64,000 nucleotides of DNA, taken from assembly GCA_905192745.1 (NCBI GenBank), contig CAJJLZ010000001.1, positions 248,001-312,000 of the forward strand, written 5' to 3'. The stretch is from an uncultured Oscillospiraceae bacterium (GTDB taxonomy: Bacteria > Bacillota > Clostridia > Oscillospirales > Acutalibacteraceae). The translations under genes were made by a program, and so were the position numbers. How positions within the stretch are numbered: the stretch's first letter is position 1; each line of letters opens with the position of its first letter. Below the pieces are notes generated by a model. It did not search any database, was not told where the DNA came from, and saw only the letters and a list, made by a program, of their open reading frames with translations. Of this stretch, positions 1-9,395 are shown piece after piece.

Positions 1-121
1 CCGGGACGATGGCAACGAACGGATTCTGATGACTTTTTGGCTGAATTCAGGGTCCTACGAGGTGGAAACCGTGGATTTCTGCGGCAACGCGTCTCCCCGC
101 ACAGTGGTAACCATTGCCTGA
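1..121 (+). CDS. 3' end of a DUF4434-like secreted protein (partial)
   Basis: Only the last 39 codons are inside the window (codons start at base 2, stop TGA 119-121). The translated tail contains VETVDFCGNASPRTVVTIA. This lines up with the tails of the next two genes, which read TYDFCGNESDKTEITVEE and EAFDFAGNRSEKVAIEV. The fragment is therefore the fibronectin-III-like C-terminus of a third tandem paralogue. The catalytic part lies outside the window, so nothing more can be said about function. The link to the neighbours rests on visible similarity; the DUF4434 label is carried over from them. Confidence 0.7.
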   Translation, partial: RDDGNERILMTFWLNSGSYEVETVDFCGNASPRTVVTIA

Positions 122-158
122 CGGAAACCGGCGTTGTCCGGATTAGCACAAATTCCCA

Positions 159-188
159 TTGACATAAAAAAATACGGGTTGTTACAAT
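159..188 (+). promoter_or_regulatory. sigma-A-type promoter before the second DUF4434-like gene
   Basis: A perfect TTGACA (159-164) is followed after 18 bases by TACAAT (183-188). It sits in the 318-base gap between the partial gene and the next one, so the second and third paralogues can be transcribed apart from the first. The rest of the gap is A-rich and holds a short inverted repeat near 393-437 (arms TCCGCGTT and AACGCGGA). I see no gene there. Confidence 0.6.
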
Positions 189-439
189 TTGCTGGGACAG
201 CCTTTCTTAGGCCGACCGATCAACGGCAGGTCCGGGGAAAACTTGCCGGGAATCATTCCGGCTACCTGTTTTGCTTTATATTCGGGTAAAATTCGGAAAA
301 AACCGAATGAAATAAAAAAATATTCGAAGAAAAGCGGCGGAAATTCCGGGCAACGGACAGCGAATCCGGACAACGGTCAAATGACGGATCGTTTCCGCGT
401 TACCGGAAATAACCGGGATTTACCGAAAACGCGGATAAG

Positions 440-1987
440 ATGAAAGGCGGGCGGAGCGTGACGGGAATGACGGGAATGAAAGAACAGCGCTGGGCAGAGA
501 AAACGGCCTGTCCGGCGGACAAAAAATTCTGGAAACGGTTAGGAGCATGGATTATGACAGGAATATGTACGGCGTCGCTTCTGGGCGGCTGCGCCGGTAC
601 CGCTGTGTCCAGCAAGACGGGTTCTGGGGAGAGCGGTCAACCAGCCGCCGCGTCGTCGGCGCCGGCGTCTGAAGCGGAGCCGTCGGGACGAAAGATCTGC
701 GGCTCGTTCATCCAGCCCTGGCTGGTGGAGAATTGGACGCAGGAGCGGTGGGATACGGAAATACAAATGATGGCTGAAGCCGGAATGCAATATATCATCC
801 TGCAGTCGGTGGTGGATTTTACCTATGATACCGAGCAGGACCGCGGGAAGGATCCCGCGGCGTATCCGCTGAAAAGCCGGCTGGCGCTATATCCCTCTTC
901 TCTCCCTGAACTGGAGGGGGTCAACAACGGAGTGGATTCCCTGAAGGAATGTCTGGAGGCCTGTAAAAAATACGGGCTTCAGGCGATTATCGGCCCAGTG
1001 TCGGATAATCGCTGGTGGCTGTACGGCTGGGGCGTTCCCGAGACGCCGGCCGGAAGTACCGACATCGTGAACGACAGCTACATGACCGTGTGGACCAGAG
1101 AAAACGCCGATGTCAGCAACCGCATAGCCAGCGAAATCACGGCGCTGTACGGGAAAGATTACGGCGGCCAGATTTACGCCTGGTATTACAACAACGAGGT
1201 TTGGAACATCGATGTGGCCTGCGCCGGGACCGACGGCGGCGTGTATGCCCGGATTCTCTCCAACAGCCTGAACCTTTCGCTGCGGCATTATTCCGCGATT
1301 ACGCCCGGTATGCCGATGCTCATCAGTTCCTTCTGCAATCCCACCATGGCGGGCACGGCGGCCCAGACCGGAAAAATGTGGGAGGACATCTTCGCGCTGA
1401 CCGAGTTCCGGGAAGGGGATATTTTCTCCCCGCAGGATTCCTTCGGCAACAATACCTCCATGGATCTTGACGAATGGACGGCCGCGTATAAAAAGGCGGT
1501 GGATACCAAGCCCGGCCTTATTCTGTGGTCAAACAACGAAAACTTCCGGCAGGGCGGCGCGGTCGCCCGGGTGGATGAATTCATACGCAGGCAGGTGGAC
1601 GTTACCGCCAAATATGCCGAAGCGAACATCTGCTTTTCCTGGAACCATTATTACTCCCCGTTAGAGAAAAATCCCGGTTACAACGCCGCCTATCTGGATT
1701 ATGTGAAAAACGGAAAGCTGGATGCGGAACCGCCGAGCAAACCGGTCCTCACGGCCGATGGGCTTACCGTCAGCCTCAACTCGGAGGATAATATCGGGAT
1801 CTGCGGCGTGCGGATCTACCGCAATAAGGAAACCAATCTGGTGGAGAGCATCCAGTGCCGGGACAGCGGGGGCGACGGGACCCGGCTGACTCGGCTGACG
1901 CTGGACTTCCCCGGCACCTATTTTATCTCCACCTATGATTTCTGCGGAAACGAATCGGATAAAACGGAAATCACGGTGGAGGAATAG
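440..1987 (+). CDS. DUF4434-like putative glycoside hydrolase lipoprotein
   Basis: Probably an exported lipoprotein acting on glycans at the cell surface. A hydrophobic segment ends in the lipobox LLGGC near residues 48-52. The body (about residues 75-400) has the look of a TIM-barrel hydrolase: repeated predicted strands, aromatic-rich loops, and acids in YYNNEVWN and WSNNENF that could be catalytic. The last 90 residues resemble a fibronectin-III fold. It is a close paralogue of the gene starting at 2029. The start is uncertain: ATG at 440, 467 and 476 and GTG at 458 are all in frame and none has a strong ribosome binding site. The family name is from memory of the fold and motifs; enzyme activity is inferred. 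Confidence 0.6.
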   Translation: MKGGRSVTGMTGMKEQRWAEKTACPADKKFWKRLGAWIMTGICTASLLGGCAGTAVSSKTGSGESGQPAAASSAPASEAEPSGRKICGSFIQPWLVENWTQERWDTEIQMMAEAGMQYIILQSVVDFTYDTEQDRGKDPAAYPLKSRLALYPSSLPELEGVNNGVDSLKECLEACKKYGLQAIIGPVSDNRWWLYGWGVPETPAGSTDIVNDSYMTVWTRENADVSNRIASEITALYGKDYGGQIYAWYYNNEVWNIDVACAGTDGGVYARILSNSLNLSLRHYSAITPGMPMLISSFCNPTMAGTAAQTGKMWEDIFALTEFREGDIFSPQDSFGNNTSMDLDEWTAAYKKAVDTKPGLILWSNNENFRQGGAVARVDEFIRRQVDVTAKYAEANICFSWNHYYSPLEKNPGYNAAYLDYVKNGKLDAEPPSKPVLTADGLTVSLNSEDNIGICGVRIYRNKETNLVESIQCRDSGGDGTRLTRLTLDFPGTYFISTYDFCGNESDKTEITVEE

Positions 1988-2028
1988 ACAGGCCATTGAC
2001 GAAAAGGAAAAGGGAGGCGGTCACAACG

Positions 2029-3477
2029 ATGAAAGGATTCTTCCGGACAGCGGGAAACTATCGGCTTCGTTTGCCGGCGCTGCTGCTGGCCCTCGCCATG
2101 ACGGCGACGATGCTGGGGGGATGCAGGGAAGGGAAAACCACCTCTTCCTCTTCCGGCGCCGGTTCGGCGGTCAGCGACTATACGGAGGGATATCCTCTTC
2201 CCGAAAAGCAGCGTTTTTTCTGCGGCAGCTTTGTCCAGTACTGGTACGCCTCCGGCTGGAGCGAAGGCCGCTGGGAAAAGGAAATGCAGAACATGGTGGA
2301 TAACGGGATGGATATTCTGATCGTCCCCTGCGCCGCCAGCCGGGATGAAAATACCGACGCGCTGACCTGCTACTATCCCTCCCGTATCGAGGGAATGCAA
2401 AGCGGCAACAGTCTGGAAATCCTGTTTGAGAAATGCGAAAAATACGGGATTAAGGTGTTCCTCGCCCCCTTTGCCGACAATGAGTGGTACAGTATGGACT
2501 ACGGCTGGGTAGGCCATGATTCTACCGACGACGCATACGGTCAGTGGATGAAGGAACACGCGGCGATGTCCAACCGGATCGCGACGGAGCTTTATACTCT
2601 GTACAAGGCGAAATACCCGAACGCGTTTTACGGCTGGTATTTCTCCGACGAAGTGTGGAATATGGAGGGCATTTGCGGAGAGACCGGCGAACGGCGGGAG
2701 AACACGCTGGATATCCTGGCCTCCGGCTTCAACGGCGTGCTGGATCATTACACCGAACTGGACCCGTCCATGCCCTTCCTGTTCAGCCCGTTCTGCAACC
2801 GCTCCTACAGCACGGCGGAGGAATACAAGCAGATGTGGATTGATCTCTTCGCCAGAGTCCGCTTCCGGGAAGGGGATATCTTCTGCCCGCAGGATTCGAT
2901 CGGCGGGCATCCCGACGAGATCGATGTGCTGGCTGAGTGGGTAAGGGGCTACCGGGAGGCGGCGGATACCAAGCCCGGGCTGCGTTTCTGGATGAATAAC
3001 GAAAATTTCGCGGGCGAATACCACGCCCTGCTCGACCGGCTGAAGGAGCAGATCGATATCACCTCCCGGTTCTGCGAGGCCAATGTGACCTTCTCCTGGC
3101 AGCACCATTACAGTCCCTACCACGAAAAGGTAAACAAGGGATATGAGGCCACCTACCACGACTGGTATGTGAACGGGAAGCTGGATTCCGAACCGCCTTC
3201 CCCGCCGACCGTAACGGCGGCGCAGAATGACGACGGGAAATGGCAAATCAATTTTTCCGGCGCTGCGGATAATATCGGCGTCGCCGGCTTCAACATTTAC
3301 CGCGGCACCGACACCAATCTCGCTACCAGCGTGCGGGCCGGGCGGAACACCATGCCGAACAAATACATTCCTCAGTTCAGCGCCGTCTATTACATCGAGG
3401 CCTTCGACTTCGCCGGCAACCGCTCGGAGAAGGTGGCGATCGAGGTGCAGGGAAACGAGGACGACCCGCTGGAATAA
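2029..3477 (+). CDS. DUF4434-like putative glycoside hydrolase lipoprotein, second paralogue
   Basis: Length 482 aa. The ATG at 2029 is preferred because GGGAGGCGG lies just upstream and because it gives a clean lipoprotein signal ending in TMLGGC. The mature protein starts with a Ser-rich linker, then the barrel-like domain opening CGSFVQYWYASGWSEGRW, which matches CGSFIQPWLVENWTQERW of the preceding paralogue. Conserved acids occur in WYFSDEVWN and WMNNENF, in the same places as in the paralogue, which makes them the best active-site candidates. The C-terminus is fibronectin-III-like (YYIEAFDFAGNRSEK). It lies 41 bases after the previous gene and 25 before the AraC gene, so co-transcription is likely. 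Substrate unknown. Confidence 0.6.
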   Translation: MKGFFRTAGNYRLRLPALLLALAMTATMLGGCREGKTTSSSSGAGSAVSDYTEGYPLPEKQRFFCGSFVQYWYASGWSEGRWEKEMQNMVDNGMDILIVPCAASRDENTDALTCYYPSRIEGMQSGNSLEILFEKCEKYGIKVFLAPFADNEWYSMDYGWVGHDSTDDAYGQWMKEHAAMSNRIATELYTLYKAKYPNAFYGWYFSDEVWNMEGICGETGERRENTLDILASGFNGVLDHYTELDPSMPFLFSPFCNRSYSTAEEYKQMWIDLFARVRFREGDIFCPQDSIGGHPDEIDVLAEWVRGYREAADTKPGLRFWMNNENFAGEYHALLDRLKEQIDITSRFCEANVTFSWQHHYSPYHEKVNKGYEATYHDWYVNGKLDSEPPSPPTVTAAQNDDGKWQINFSGAADNIGVAGFNIYRGTDTNLATSVRAGRNTMPNKYIPQFSAVYYIEAFDFAGNRSEKVAIEVQGNEDDPLE

Positions 3478-3502
3478 GCGGAGAGGACAGGGAGGCTTCG
3501 CA

Positions 3503-4483
3503 ATGAGCAGTATCGAACGATACGGCGAGTGTTTCCACTTTGACAATACCTTCTGGAACGCCCCGCTCAAATACGGCTCGATCGACCTGTATCAGATCGG
3601 GGAAATGTGCGGGGAATGCGGCTACGAGATGGGAAGTCACCTGCAGGCCTGCAATGAAATCAGCTACATCGTGTCGGGCAGCGGCTATGCCTATGTGGAT
3701 GATGAACGGATCCGGATTCAGGCGGGGGATATTCTGGTCTGCTCCACCGGTCATTATCATAAGATGTGCGCCGATTCCTACAATATGCTGCGCTTTCTGT
3801 ACATGGGCTTTATGTTCAATTCCAGCGCCGCGCAGAAGCAGTGGGGAGAAATGGTGGAGTTTTACGACGGGAGGCCCTACAGCCTGATAAAGGACGCCAA
3901 CTCGGTCCTGATTCCCTTCACCCGCAGTCTGGATGAATTTTTCACCAAAAAGAAATACGCACAGAAAATGATTAAAGATTATGTGGAGCAGATTCTGATC
4001 CTGACCTACCGCAGTGCGGCGGGAGAAGTGGAACAGGTGCTCTCCCTGCCCCGGGCGGAGAATACGGTGGGCGACACCGTGTACGCGATCATTCGGTATA
4101 TTGAAAACAATATTTTCGATATCGACGACATCCGTACCATCGCTTCTTCCCTTGGGTACAGCTATTCCTACATCTCTCACCTGTTCAAGGAACGTACCGG
4201 CGTGACGCTGCAGCGGTATATCGGCCTCAAAAAGCATGAAAAGGCGCTGGAGCTGCTCAAATACGGCAACCTGAGCGTAACGCAGGTAGCCTCCCAGCTG
4301 AAATATAAGTCGGTGCAGGCATTCTCCAAGGCGTTCAGCCGGACGATGGGTTTCCCGCCCTCCAAGCACATGCGGGCGGATCAGCCGATGGGGGAGCTGC
4401 CGGCCGCTGAACGGCAGGATCCGGTGCCGGACATCCTGCCCGTCCGACCGACCACCGAATTCGCAAGCGAAAGAAAGGCATGA
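3503..4483 (+). CDS. AraC-family transcriptional regulator
   Basis: Length 326 aa; the ATG at 3503 follows AGGGAGG at an ideal distance. The N-terminal half is a cupin-type sensor (VSGSGYAYVDDERIRIQAGD, then STGHYHKM). The C-terminal 100 residues carry two helix-turn-helix motifs typical of AraC/XylS proteins (IASSLGYSYSYISHLFKERT and VASQLKYKSVQAFSKAF). Such one-component regulators usually bind the sugar or oligosaccharide whose uptake genes they control. Here it sits between the DUF4434-like proteins and the transporter genes, so it most likely activates this locus. The tail after the second HTH is about 40 residues longer than usual and looks disordered. Confidence 0.9.
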   Translation: MSSIERYGECFHFDNTFWNAPLKYGSIDLYQIGEMCGECGYEMGSHLQACNEISYIVSGSGYAYVDDERIRIQAGDILVCSTGHYHKMCADSYNMLRFLYMGFMFNSSAAQKQWGEMVEFYDGRPYSLIKDANSVLIPFTRSLDEFFTKKKYAQKMIKDYVEQILILTYRSAAGEVEQVLSLPRAENTVGDTVYAIIRYIENNIFDIDDIRTIASSLGYSYSYISHLFKERTGVTLQRYIGLKKHEKALELLKYGNLSVTQVASQLKYKSVQAFSKAFSRTMGFPPSKHMRADQPMGELPAAERQDPVPDILPVRPTTEFASERKA

Positions 4484-4490
4484 TGAATCG

Positions 4491-7397
4491 ATGACGTATC
4501 CAACACCGAAGCGGCGGGCGCTCCTCCGCCGCCTGACGGCCGCCGGATTGTCGGCGCTGCTGCTTTTCGTCTCCTGCCCGGCCCTTTCCGGCGCCGCGGC
4601 GGAAACGGCGGACGACGGCGAGGTGGATATCCGTTCCAACAGCTTTTATAACTATCTCCAGTCCATCGCGTCCTATCCTCTCACCGGGGAAACCATCCTT
4701 CTGGACGCTGCGGAGGGAACCCTTTCGTCAGAGAACGCCGCCCGTTCGGACCGATATCTCGATCAGGAGAATGCGGCGGTTCTGGAGGAGGACGGCTTTA
4801 TCGAGTGGACCTTTTCGGTCCCGGAGGACGCGGTATACTGTCTCTCCCTGCAATACGCCTGTATGTCGGACGATATGCGCAACCCGCAGGCGGAGTTTCT
4901 GGTAGATGGGAAAACGCCCTACGATTCGGCCGCCAAGCTGGAACTGAAAAAACTCTGGACCGATTCGGCGGAGGAACGGTACGACGAACGAAACAATCAG
5001 CTTTCCTATGAAACCAGCGAAGTGAAAGCCTGGCAGGATATCCCGCTCCGCGATAACGAAGGGCTGATGAATACCGTCCATCGGATTTATCTGACCAGAG
5101 GTGGACATACCATCCGCCTGCACTCCCTTCGGGATACCTTTGCGGTGAAGGCGATGACCCTTTCCGGGCTGAAGGAACCTCCGTCCTATGCCGAACTGAA
5201 GGCCGGCTACGACGCGAAGGGGTATGAAATTTCCGACGCGCCGCTGGAAAAATTTCAGGCGGAGAAGATGTCGCTGAAATCCGATCAGCAGATCGTGGCG
5301 GTCAGCGACCGTTCCAACCCCGCGGTGGAGCCGTACAATGTCTCCAAAATCCGGCTGAATACCATGGGCGGGGAAAGCTGGAACAAATCCGGGCAGTGGG
5401 TGGAATATTCCTTCACCGTCCCGAAGGACGGTCTTTACGCCCTTTCTTTTAAATTCAAGCAGAGCCTGCAGATCGGCATGGCGACCTGCCGCAACATTTA
5501 TATTGACGGGGAGATTCCCTGTCAGGAATTCCGGAACGTCCGTTTTGCGTATTCGGTGAAATGGCAGAATATGACGGTGTCGGATGAGGAGGGAAACCCC
5601 TGCCGCCTTTATCTGGAAGCGGGAACGACCCATACCCTGCGGATGGAATGCACTCCCGGCGTCTGGTCCGAGCTGCTGCAGCGGGTGGACGATCAGTATT
5701 ACTCCCTCGCCTCGCTCTATCGCCAGATCATTATGGTGACCAGCTCGGATCCGGATACCCTGCGCGATTATAATCTGGATAAACAGATCGACAACCTGAT
5801 TCCCAACTGCACGGCGTACTCTCAAGCGCTGTATGAATGCGCGGATGAGTTTGACCGGCTGAACGGCGCGAAGGCCAGCCAGTCCGAAACCCTCCGGCGG
5901 ATGGCGGATCAGCTGCAGACCTTTGCGGAGAAGCCCGAAACCATTGCTTCCCGCCTGAAGGACTTCCGGGATAATCTGAGCGGTATTTCCAACTGGCTGC
6001 TTACGATGAAGACCCAGCCGCTGGTACTCGATTATTACATGCTGTCGGGGGATGTTTCCGCTCTCCCCAAACCGACCGCCTCCCTCTGGGCGTCGGTACA
6101 GGACTTTTTCCTCGGCTTCCTTGCCTCCTTCACCGAGGATTACAACAGCATCGGGATGGAACAGGAAGACGCCATCGAGGTGTGGGTGAACGCCGGCCGG
6201 GATTACGCCAACATCGTCAAATACCTCATCGACGACAAGTTTACGCCGGAAACCGGCATCCGGGTCAATCTCAGTATGGTACAGGGCGTGATCGTGGAGG
6301 CGACCCTCGCCGGTTCCGGCCCCGAAGTGTGTCTGGAAGAGGCGCGGGGATATCCCGTGAATCTGGCCAGCCGGGGCGCTATGGTGGATCTTTCCCAGTT
6401 CGAAGGCTTCGAAGAGGTGCTCGCGCGCTATCCGGAGGGGGCGGCGATTCCCTACGAATACAACGGCGGCTGCTATGCCCTTCCGCAGTCCCTGAGCTAT
6501 TTCATCATGTTCTACCGGACGGATATTTTCCGGCAGCTCGGCCTGTCCGTGCCCCAGACTTGGACGGAGTTTATGGATACCGCCAAGCTCCTGCAACGGA
6601 AAAACATGGACGTTTGCCTACCCTATAACGGCGTATCGGCCCAGAATTCAGGGGACGGCGGTATTGGGGCGAAGGATATTTTCTCCACGCTGCTGCTCCA
6701 GATGGGCGGTTCCTTTTACAACGACGATATGACCGCCTCCGGTCTGGATCAGGACGAGGCGCTGAATGCGTTTAAAATGTGGACCGATTTCTACGCAAAG
6801 TATAATTACCCCCTGACCATGGACTTCAATTCCCGCTTCCGTACCGGCGACGTGCCGCTTGGGGTGTTGAATTACAACACCTACTGCACCTTGGCCGCGG
6901 CCGCTCCGGAGATCCGCGGGCTGTGGGAGATGACCCTCGTCCCCGGCGTTGAGGGGGAGGACGGCGTGATTGACCGGACGGTAGGCGCTACCGGCAGCGC
7001 CATGTCGATTTTCCGCAAGGCGGCCGAAAACGGCCATGAAGAGCTTTGCTGGAAATTCCTTGAATGGTTTTCACGGGACGATATCCAGTACGAATACGCC
7101 TCCCGCATCGAAGCGGTGCAGGGGGAGGCCGGACGGTACTGCGCGGCCAATGAAAACGCATTTCGCCGCCTCTCCTGGACCACGGCGGAGCTGGAGGTCC
7201 TGACCGAACAGCGCGGCTGGATTCAGGAGGTTCCGGAGGTGCCCGGGAGCTATTATGTTTCCCGTTGTCTGGACAATGCCTTCCGGTCGGTCATCTACCG
7301 CGATACCAACCCCCGCGATACTCTGGATAAACAAAACAAACTGATTAATGAAGAACTCGCGCGCAAGCACGAGGAACTGACGAACCGGAATTCCTAG
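4491..7397 (+). CDS. Extracellular sugar-binding protein fused to two carbohydrate-binding-like modules
   Basis: Length 968 aa, about twice a normal family 1 solute-binding protein. After a signal peptide (Arg-rich start, hydrophobic stretch, then Ala-rich cleavage region) come two similar beta-sandwich segments: one around residues 80-225 (EWTFSVPEDAVYCLSLQY) and one around 280-400 (EYSFTVPKDGLYALSFKF). Both end in stretches such as GGHTIRLHSL and TTHTLRMEC, the style of galactose-binding-like CBM6/CBM35 folds. A helical linker follows (about 410-540). The final 420 residues are the binding protein (IEVWVNAGRDYANIVKYL, YNGGCYALPQSLSYFIMFYR). It should feed the permeases that follow directly. 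A clear lipobox is missing; VSC is a weak candidate. The CBM assignment is inferred from pattern only. Confidence 0.8.
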   Translation: MTYPTPKRRALLRRLTAAGLSALLLFVSCPALSGAAAETADDGEVDIRSNSFYNYLQSIASYPLTGETILLDAAEGTLSSENAARSDRYLDQENAAVLEEDGFIEWTFSVPEDAVYCLSLQYACMSDDMRNPQAEFLVDGKTPYDSAAKLELKKLWTDSAEERYDERNNQLSYETSEVKAWQDIPLRDNEGLMNTVHRIYLTRGGHTIRLHSLRDTFAVKAMTLSGLKEPPSYAELKAGYDAKGYEISDAPLEKFQAEKMSLKSDQQIVAVSDRSNPAVEPYNVSKIRLNTMGGESWNKSGQWVEYSFTVPKDGLYALSFKFKQSLQIGMATCRNIYIDGEIPCQEFRNVRFAYSVKWQNMTVSDEEGNPCRLYLEAGTTHTLRMECTPGVWSELLQRVDDQYYSLASLYRQIIMVTSSDPDTLRDYNLDKQIDNLIPNCTAYSQALYECADEFDRLNGAKASQSETLRRMADQLQTFAEKPETIASRLKDFRDNLSGISNWLLTMKTQPLVLDYYMLSGDVSALPKPTASLWASVQDFFLGFLASFTEDYNSIGMEQEDAIEVWVNAGRDYANIVKYLIDDKFTPETGIRVNLSMVQGVIVEATLAGSGPEVCLEEARGYPVNLASRGAMVDLSQFEGFEEVLARYPEGAAIPYEYNGGCYALPQSLSYFIMFYRTDIFRQLGLSVPQTWTEFMDTAKLLQRKNMDVCLPYNGVSAQNSGDGGIGAKDIFSTLLLQMGGSFYNDDMTASGLDQDEALNAFKMWTDFYAKYNYPLTMDFNSRFRTGDVPLGVLNYNTYCTLAAAAPEIRGLWEMTLVPGVEGEDGVIDRTVGATGSAMSIFRKAAENGHEELCWKFLEWFSRDDIQYEYASRIEAVQGEAGRYCAANENAFRRLSWTTAELEVLTEQRGWIQEVPEVPGSYYVSRCLDNAFRSVIYRDTNPRDTLDKQNKLINEELARKHEELTNRNS

Positions 7398-7424
7398 CCG
7401 GCGGCGTCCGGCCGCTGTTCGCCG

Positions 7425-7452
7425 CCCCGTCCCGTTAAATGGGACGGCGGGC
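7425..7452 (+). promoter_or_regulatory. Intercistronic hairpin after the binding-protein gene
   Basis: CCGTCCC (7427-7433), a 7-base loop and GGGACGG (7441-7447), with extra G/C pairing outside. No T-run follows, so it is not a classic terminator. Hairpins between a binding-protein gene and its permeases often protect the upstream mRNA and lower permease output; that role is inferred here. Confidence 0.45.
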
Positions 7453-7476
7453 AATCCGATGGAAGGTGTGTGGCAT

Positions 7477-8430
7477 ATGCAGAGCGCAACATCCGCGCGG
7501 ACGATGACCAAACAAGAGCTGAAACGCGAAAAATCGACGGTTTTCCGCAAGCGGCTGAAAAACAGCGGCGTCAGCTATCTGATGATGTTTCCGTTCGCCC
7601 TCTTTTTCCTGATCGTGACGGTCATTCCGGTGCTGAGCGCCATCGTGCTCAGCTTCACCTACTTCAACATGCTGCAGCCGCCGACCTTCGTCGGATTCGA
7701 TAATTACCGGCGGATGCTGATCGGGGACCCGAATTTCATTACTGTGCTGAAAAACACCATCCTGTTCGCTCTGGTCACCGGTCCGATCGGCTATTTCATG
7801 TCCTTTTTCTTCGCCTGGCTGATTAACGAGCTTTCCCCGCGGGTTCGCGCGGTGATGACGATGATCTTTTATATGCCGACTCTGGTGGGCAACATCTTTT
7901 TCGTCTGGACCTATCTGTTCAGCGGCGACGCCTACGGCATCATCAACTCGGTTCTGCTGGAGCTGGGTGTGGTGCTGGAGCCGATCCAATGGCTCAGCAA
8001 TGCCAGTACCGTGCCGATCGTGGTCATTGTCATTCAGCTCTGGCTGAGTCTTGGGAACGGTTTTCTGGCGTTTATCGCCGGTTTTCAGGGGCTGGACCGC
8101 TCGCTGTACGAGGCGGGCGCCATCGACGGGATGCGCAACCGCTGGCAGGAGCTCTGGTACATTACCCTGCCCCAGTTGGCTCCGCAGTTGATGTTTTCCG
8201 CCGTGATGACCATCGGCAGCGCCTTTGGCATCAGCGGGGTTATCACCGTCATGGTCGGCACCCCGACCACCGAATATGCGGCGGATTCGCTGGTCACCTA
8301 TATGCAGGACGTGGGCAACATCCGGTATGAAATGGGCTACGCCTCGGCGATCGCGGTATTTCTGTTCGCCCTCATGATGATCTTCAATTTTGTTATCAAG
8401 AACGTACTGCGCCGGTATCAGACCGATTAG
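7477..8430 (+). CDS. Carbohydrate ABC transporter permease, MalF/UgpA type
   Basis: Length 317 aa with about six membrane spans. The EAA loop that docks the ATPase is clear: YEAGAIDGMRNRWQELWY, then ITLPQL. ATG 7477 is chosen over the in-frame ATG at 7459 because GGAAGGTG sits 8 bases before it. The protein forms the first half of the channel for the binding protein encoded upstream, with the MalG-type partner 73 bases downstream. No ATP-binding gene is found anywhere in the locus. Confidence 0.9.
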   Translation: MQSATSARTMTKQELKREKSTVFRKRLKNSGVSYLMMFPFALFFLIVTVIPVLSAIVLSFTYFNMLQPPTFVGFDNYRRMLIGDPNFITVLKNTILFALVTGPIGYFMSFFFAWLINELSPRVRAVMTMIFYMPTLVGNIFFVWTYLFSGDAYGIINSVLLELGVVLEPIQWLSNASTVPIVVIVIQLWLSLGNGFLAFIAGFQGLDRSLYEAGAIDGMRNRWQELWYITLPQLAPQLMFSAVMTIGSAFGISGVITVMVGTPTTEYAADSLVTYMQDVGNIRYEMGYASAIAVFLFALMMIFNFVIKNVLRRYQTD

Positions 8431-8503
8431 GGCCTGCCTGAAAAGGCCAGAGGGCCGATGGAATATCATGACGGGAATAACCCTTTCGGGAGGAGTCACG
8501 CCA

Positions 8504-9355
8504 ATGTTTAAGAAAAGCCTGAACCGGTCGGTGGGAGGAAACCTCCTCCTGCTTGCCGTACTGATATTGATGGCCTGCTTTATGCTGCTGCCGATCGTTT
8601 ATGCGGTGGTGACGGCGTTCAAGCCGCTGGATGAAATCTACATATTCCCCCCGCGAATGTATGTGAAGAAGCCGACCCTCAGCAACTTTACCCAACTGGT
8701 CGATATCCTTTCCAGCAGTTGGGTTCCGATCTCCCGCTATGTGTTCAATTCCCTGTTTGTGGCGGCGGTCGGGGTGACGGGACATGTTTTTATGGCGAGC
8801 ATGGCGGCCTATCCCATGGCGAAGCACGACTTTGTGGGGAAAAAAGCCTTCGGCTCGGTCATCACGCTCTCCCTGCTGTTTACCTATTCGGTCACCTACA
8901 TCGCGCAGTATGTGGTGTTTGCGAAAATCCACTGGATCAACACCTACATGTCGCTGATTGCTCCGGTCTGGTCCTCCTCCCTCGGCCTGTATCTGATGAT
9001 GAATTTTATGGGGCAGGTGCCGAATTCGCTGCTGGAATCCGCCCGGATCGACGGCGCGAAGGAGATGGGCGTCTGGTGGCGGATTGTCATGCCGAATGTG
9101 AAGCCGGCATGGATGACCATCGCGATCTTTGCCTTCACCGGCGTATGGAACAGCGGAGGCCAGTTCACTTATTCCGAAAACCTCAAGCAGATGCAGAATG
9201 TGTTCAGCAACGCGGCGGTTTCGGGCGGCGGCATTGCCCGGGCGGGCGCCGGCGCGGCCGGGGCGCTGCTGCTGATGATTCCTCCGGTGCTGCTTTTCCT
9301 TGTGTGCCAGAGCAACGTCCTGGAGACGATGACCACCTCCGGCATGAAGGACTGA
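8504..9355 (+). CDS. Carbohydrate ABC transporter permease, MalG/UgpE type
   Basis: Length 283 aa; ATG 8504 is set by GGGAGGAG upstream, whereas the open frame itself runs back to 8390 and would overlap the previous gene. Six predicted membrane segments follow the short cytosolic start, and the coupling loop reads ESARIDGAKEMGVWWRIVMP, the EAA motif. It pairs with the permease at 7477-8430. The C-terminus ends MTTSGMKD, a common ending in this subfamily. Confidence 0.9.
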   Translation: MFKKSLNRSVGGNLLLLAVLILMACFMLLPIVYAVVTAFKPLDEIYIFPPRMYVKKPTLSNFTQLVDILSSSWVPISRYVFNSLFVAAVGVTGHVFMASMAAYPMAKHDFVGKKAFGSVITLSLLFTYSVTYIAQYVVFAKIHWINTYMSLIAPVWSSSLGLYLMMNFMGQVPNSLLESARIDGAKEMGVWWRIVMPNVKPAWMTIAIFAFTGVWNSGGQFTYSENLKQMQNVFSNAAVSGGGIARAGAGAAGALLLMIPPVLLFLVCQSNVLETMTTSGMKD

Positions 9356-9395
9356 CCGGGAGAGATTGTGAAGTATCGGAAGGAATGCTGCCAGT

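Noticed and set aside
1933..3570. A 545-codon minus-strand frame over the second DUF4434-like gene
   Set aside because: Antisense shadow of a real gene; no domain signature and no start signal.
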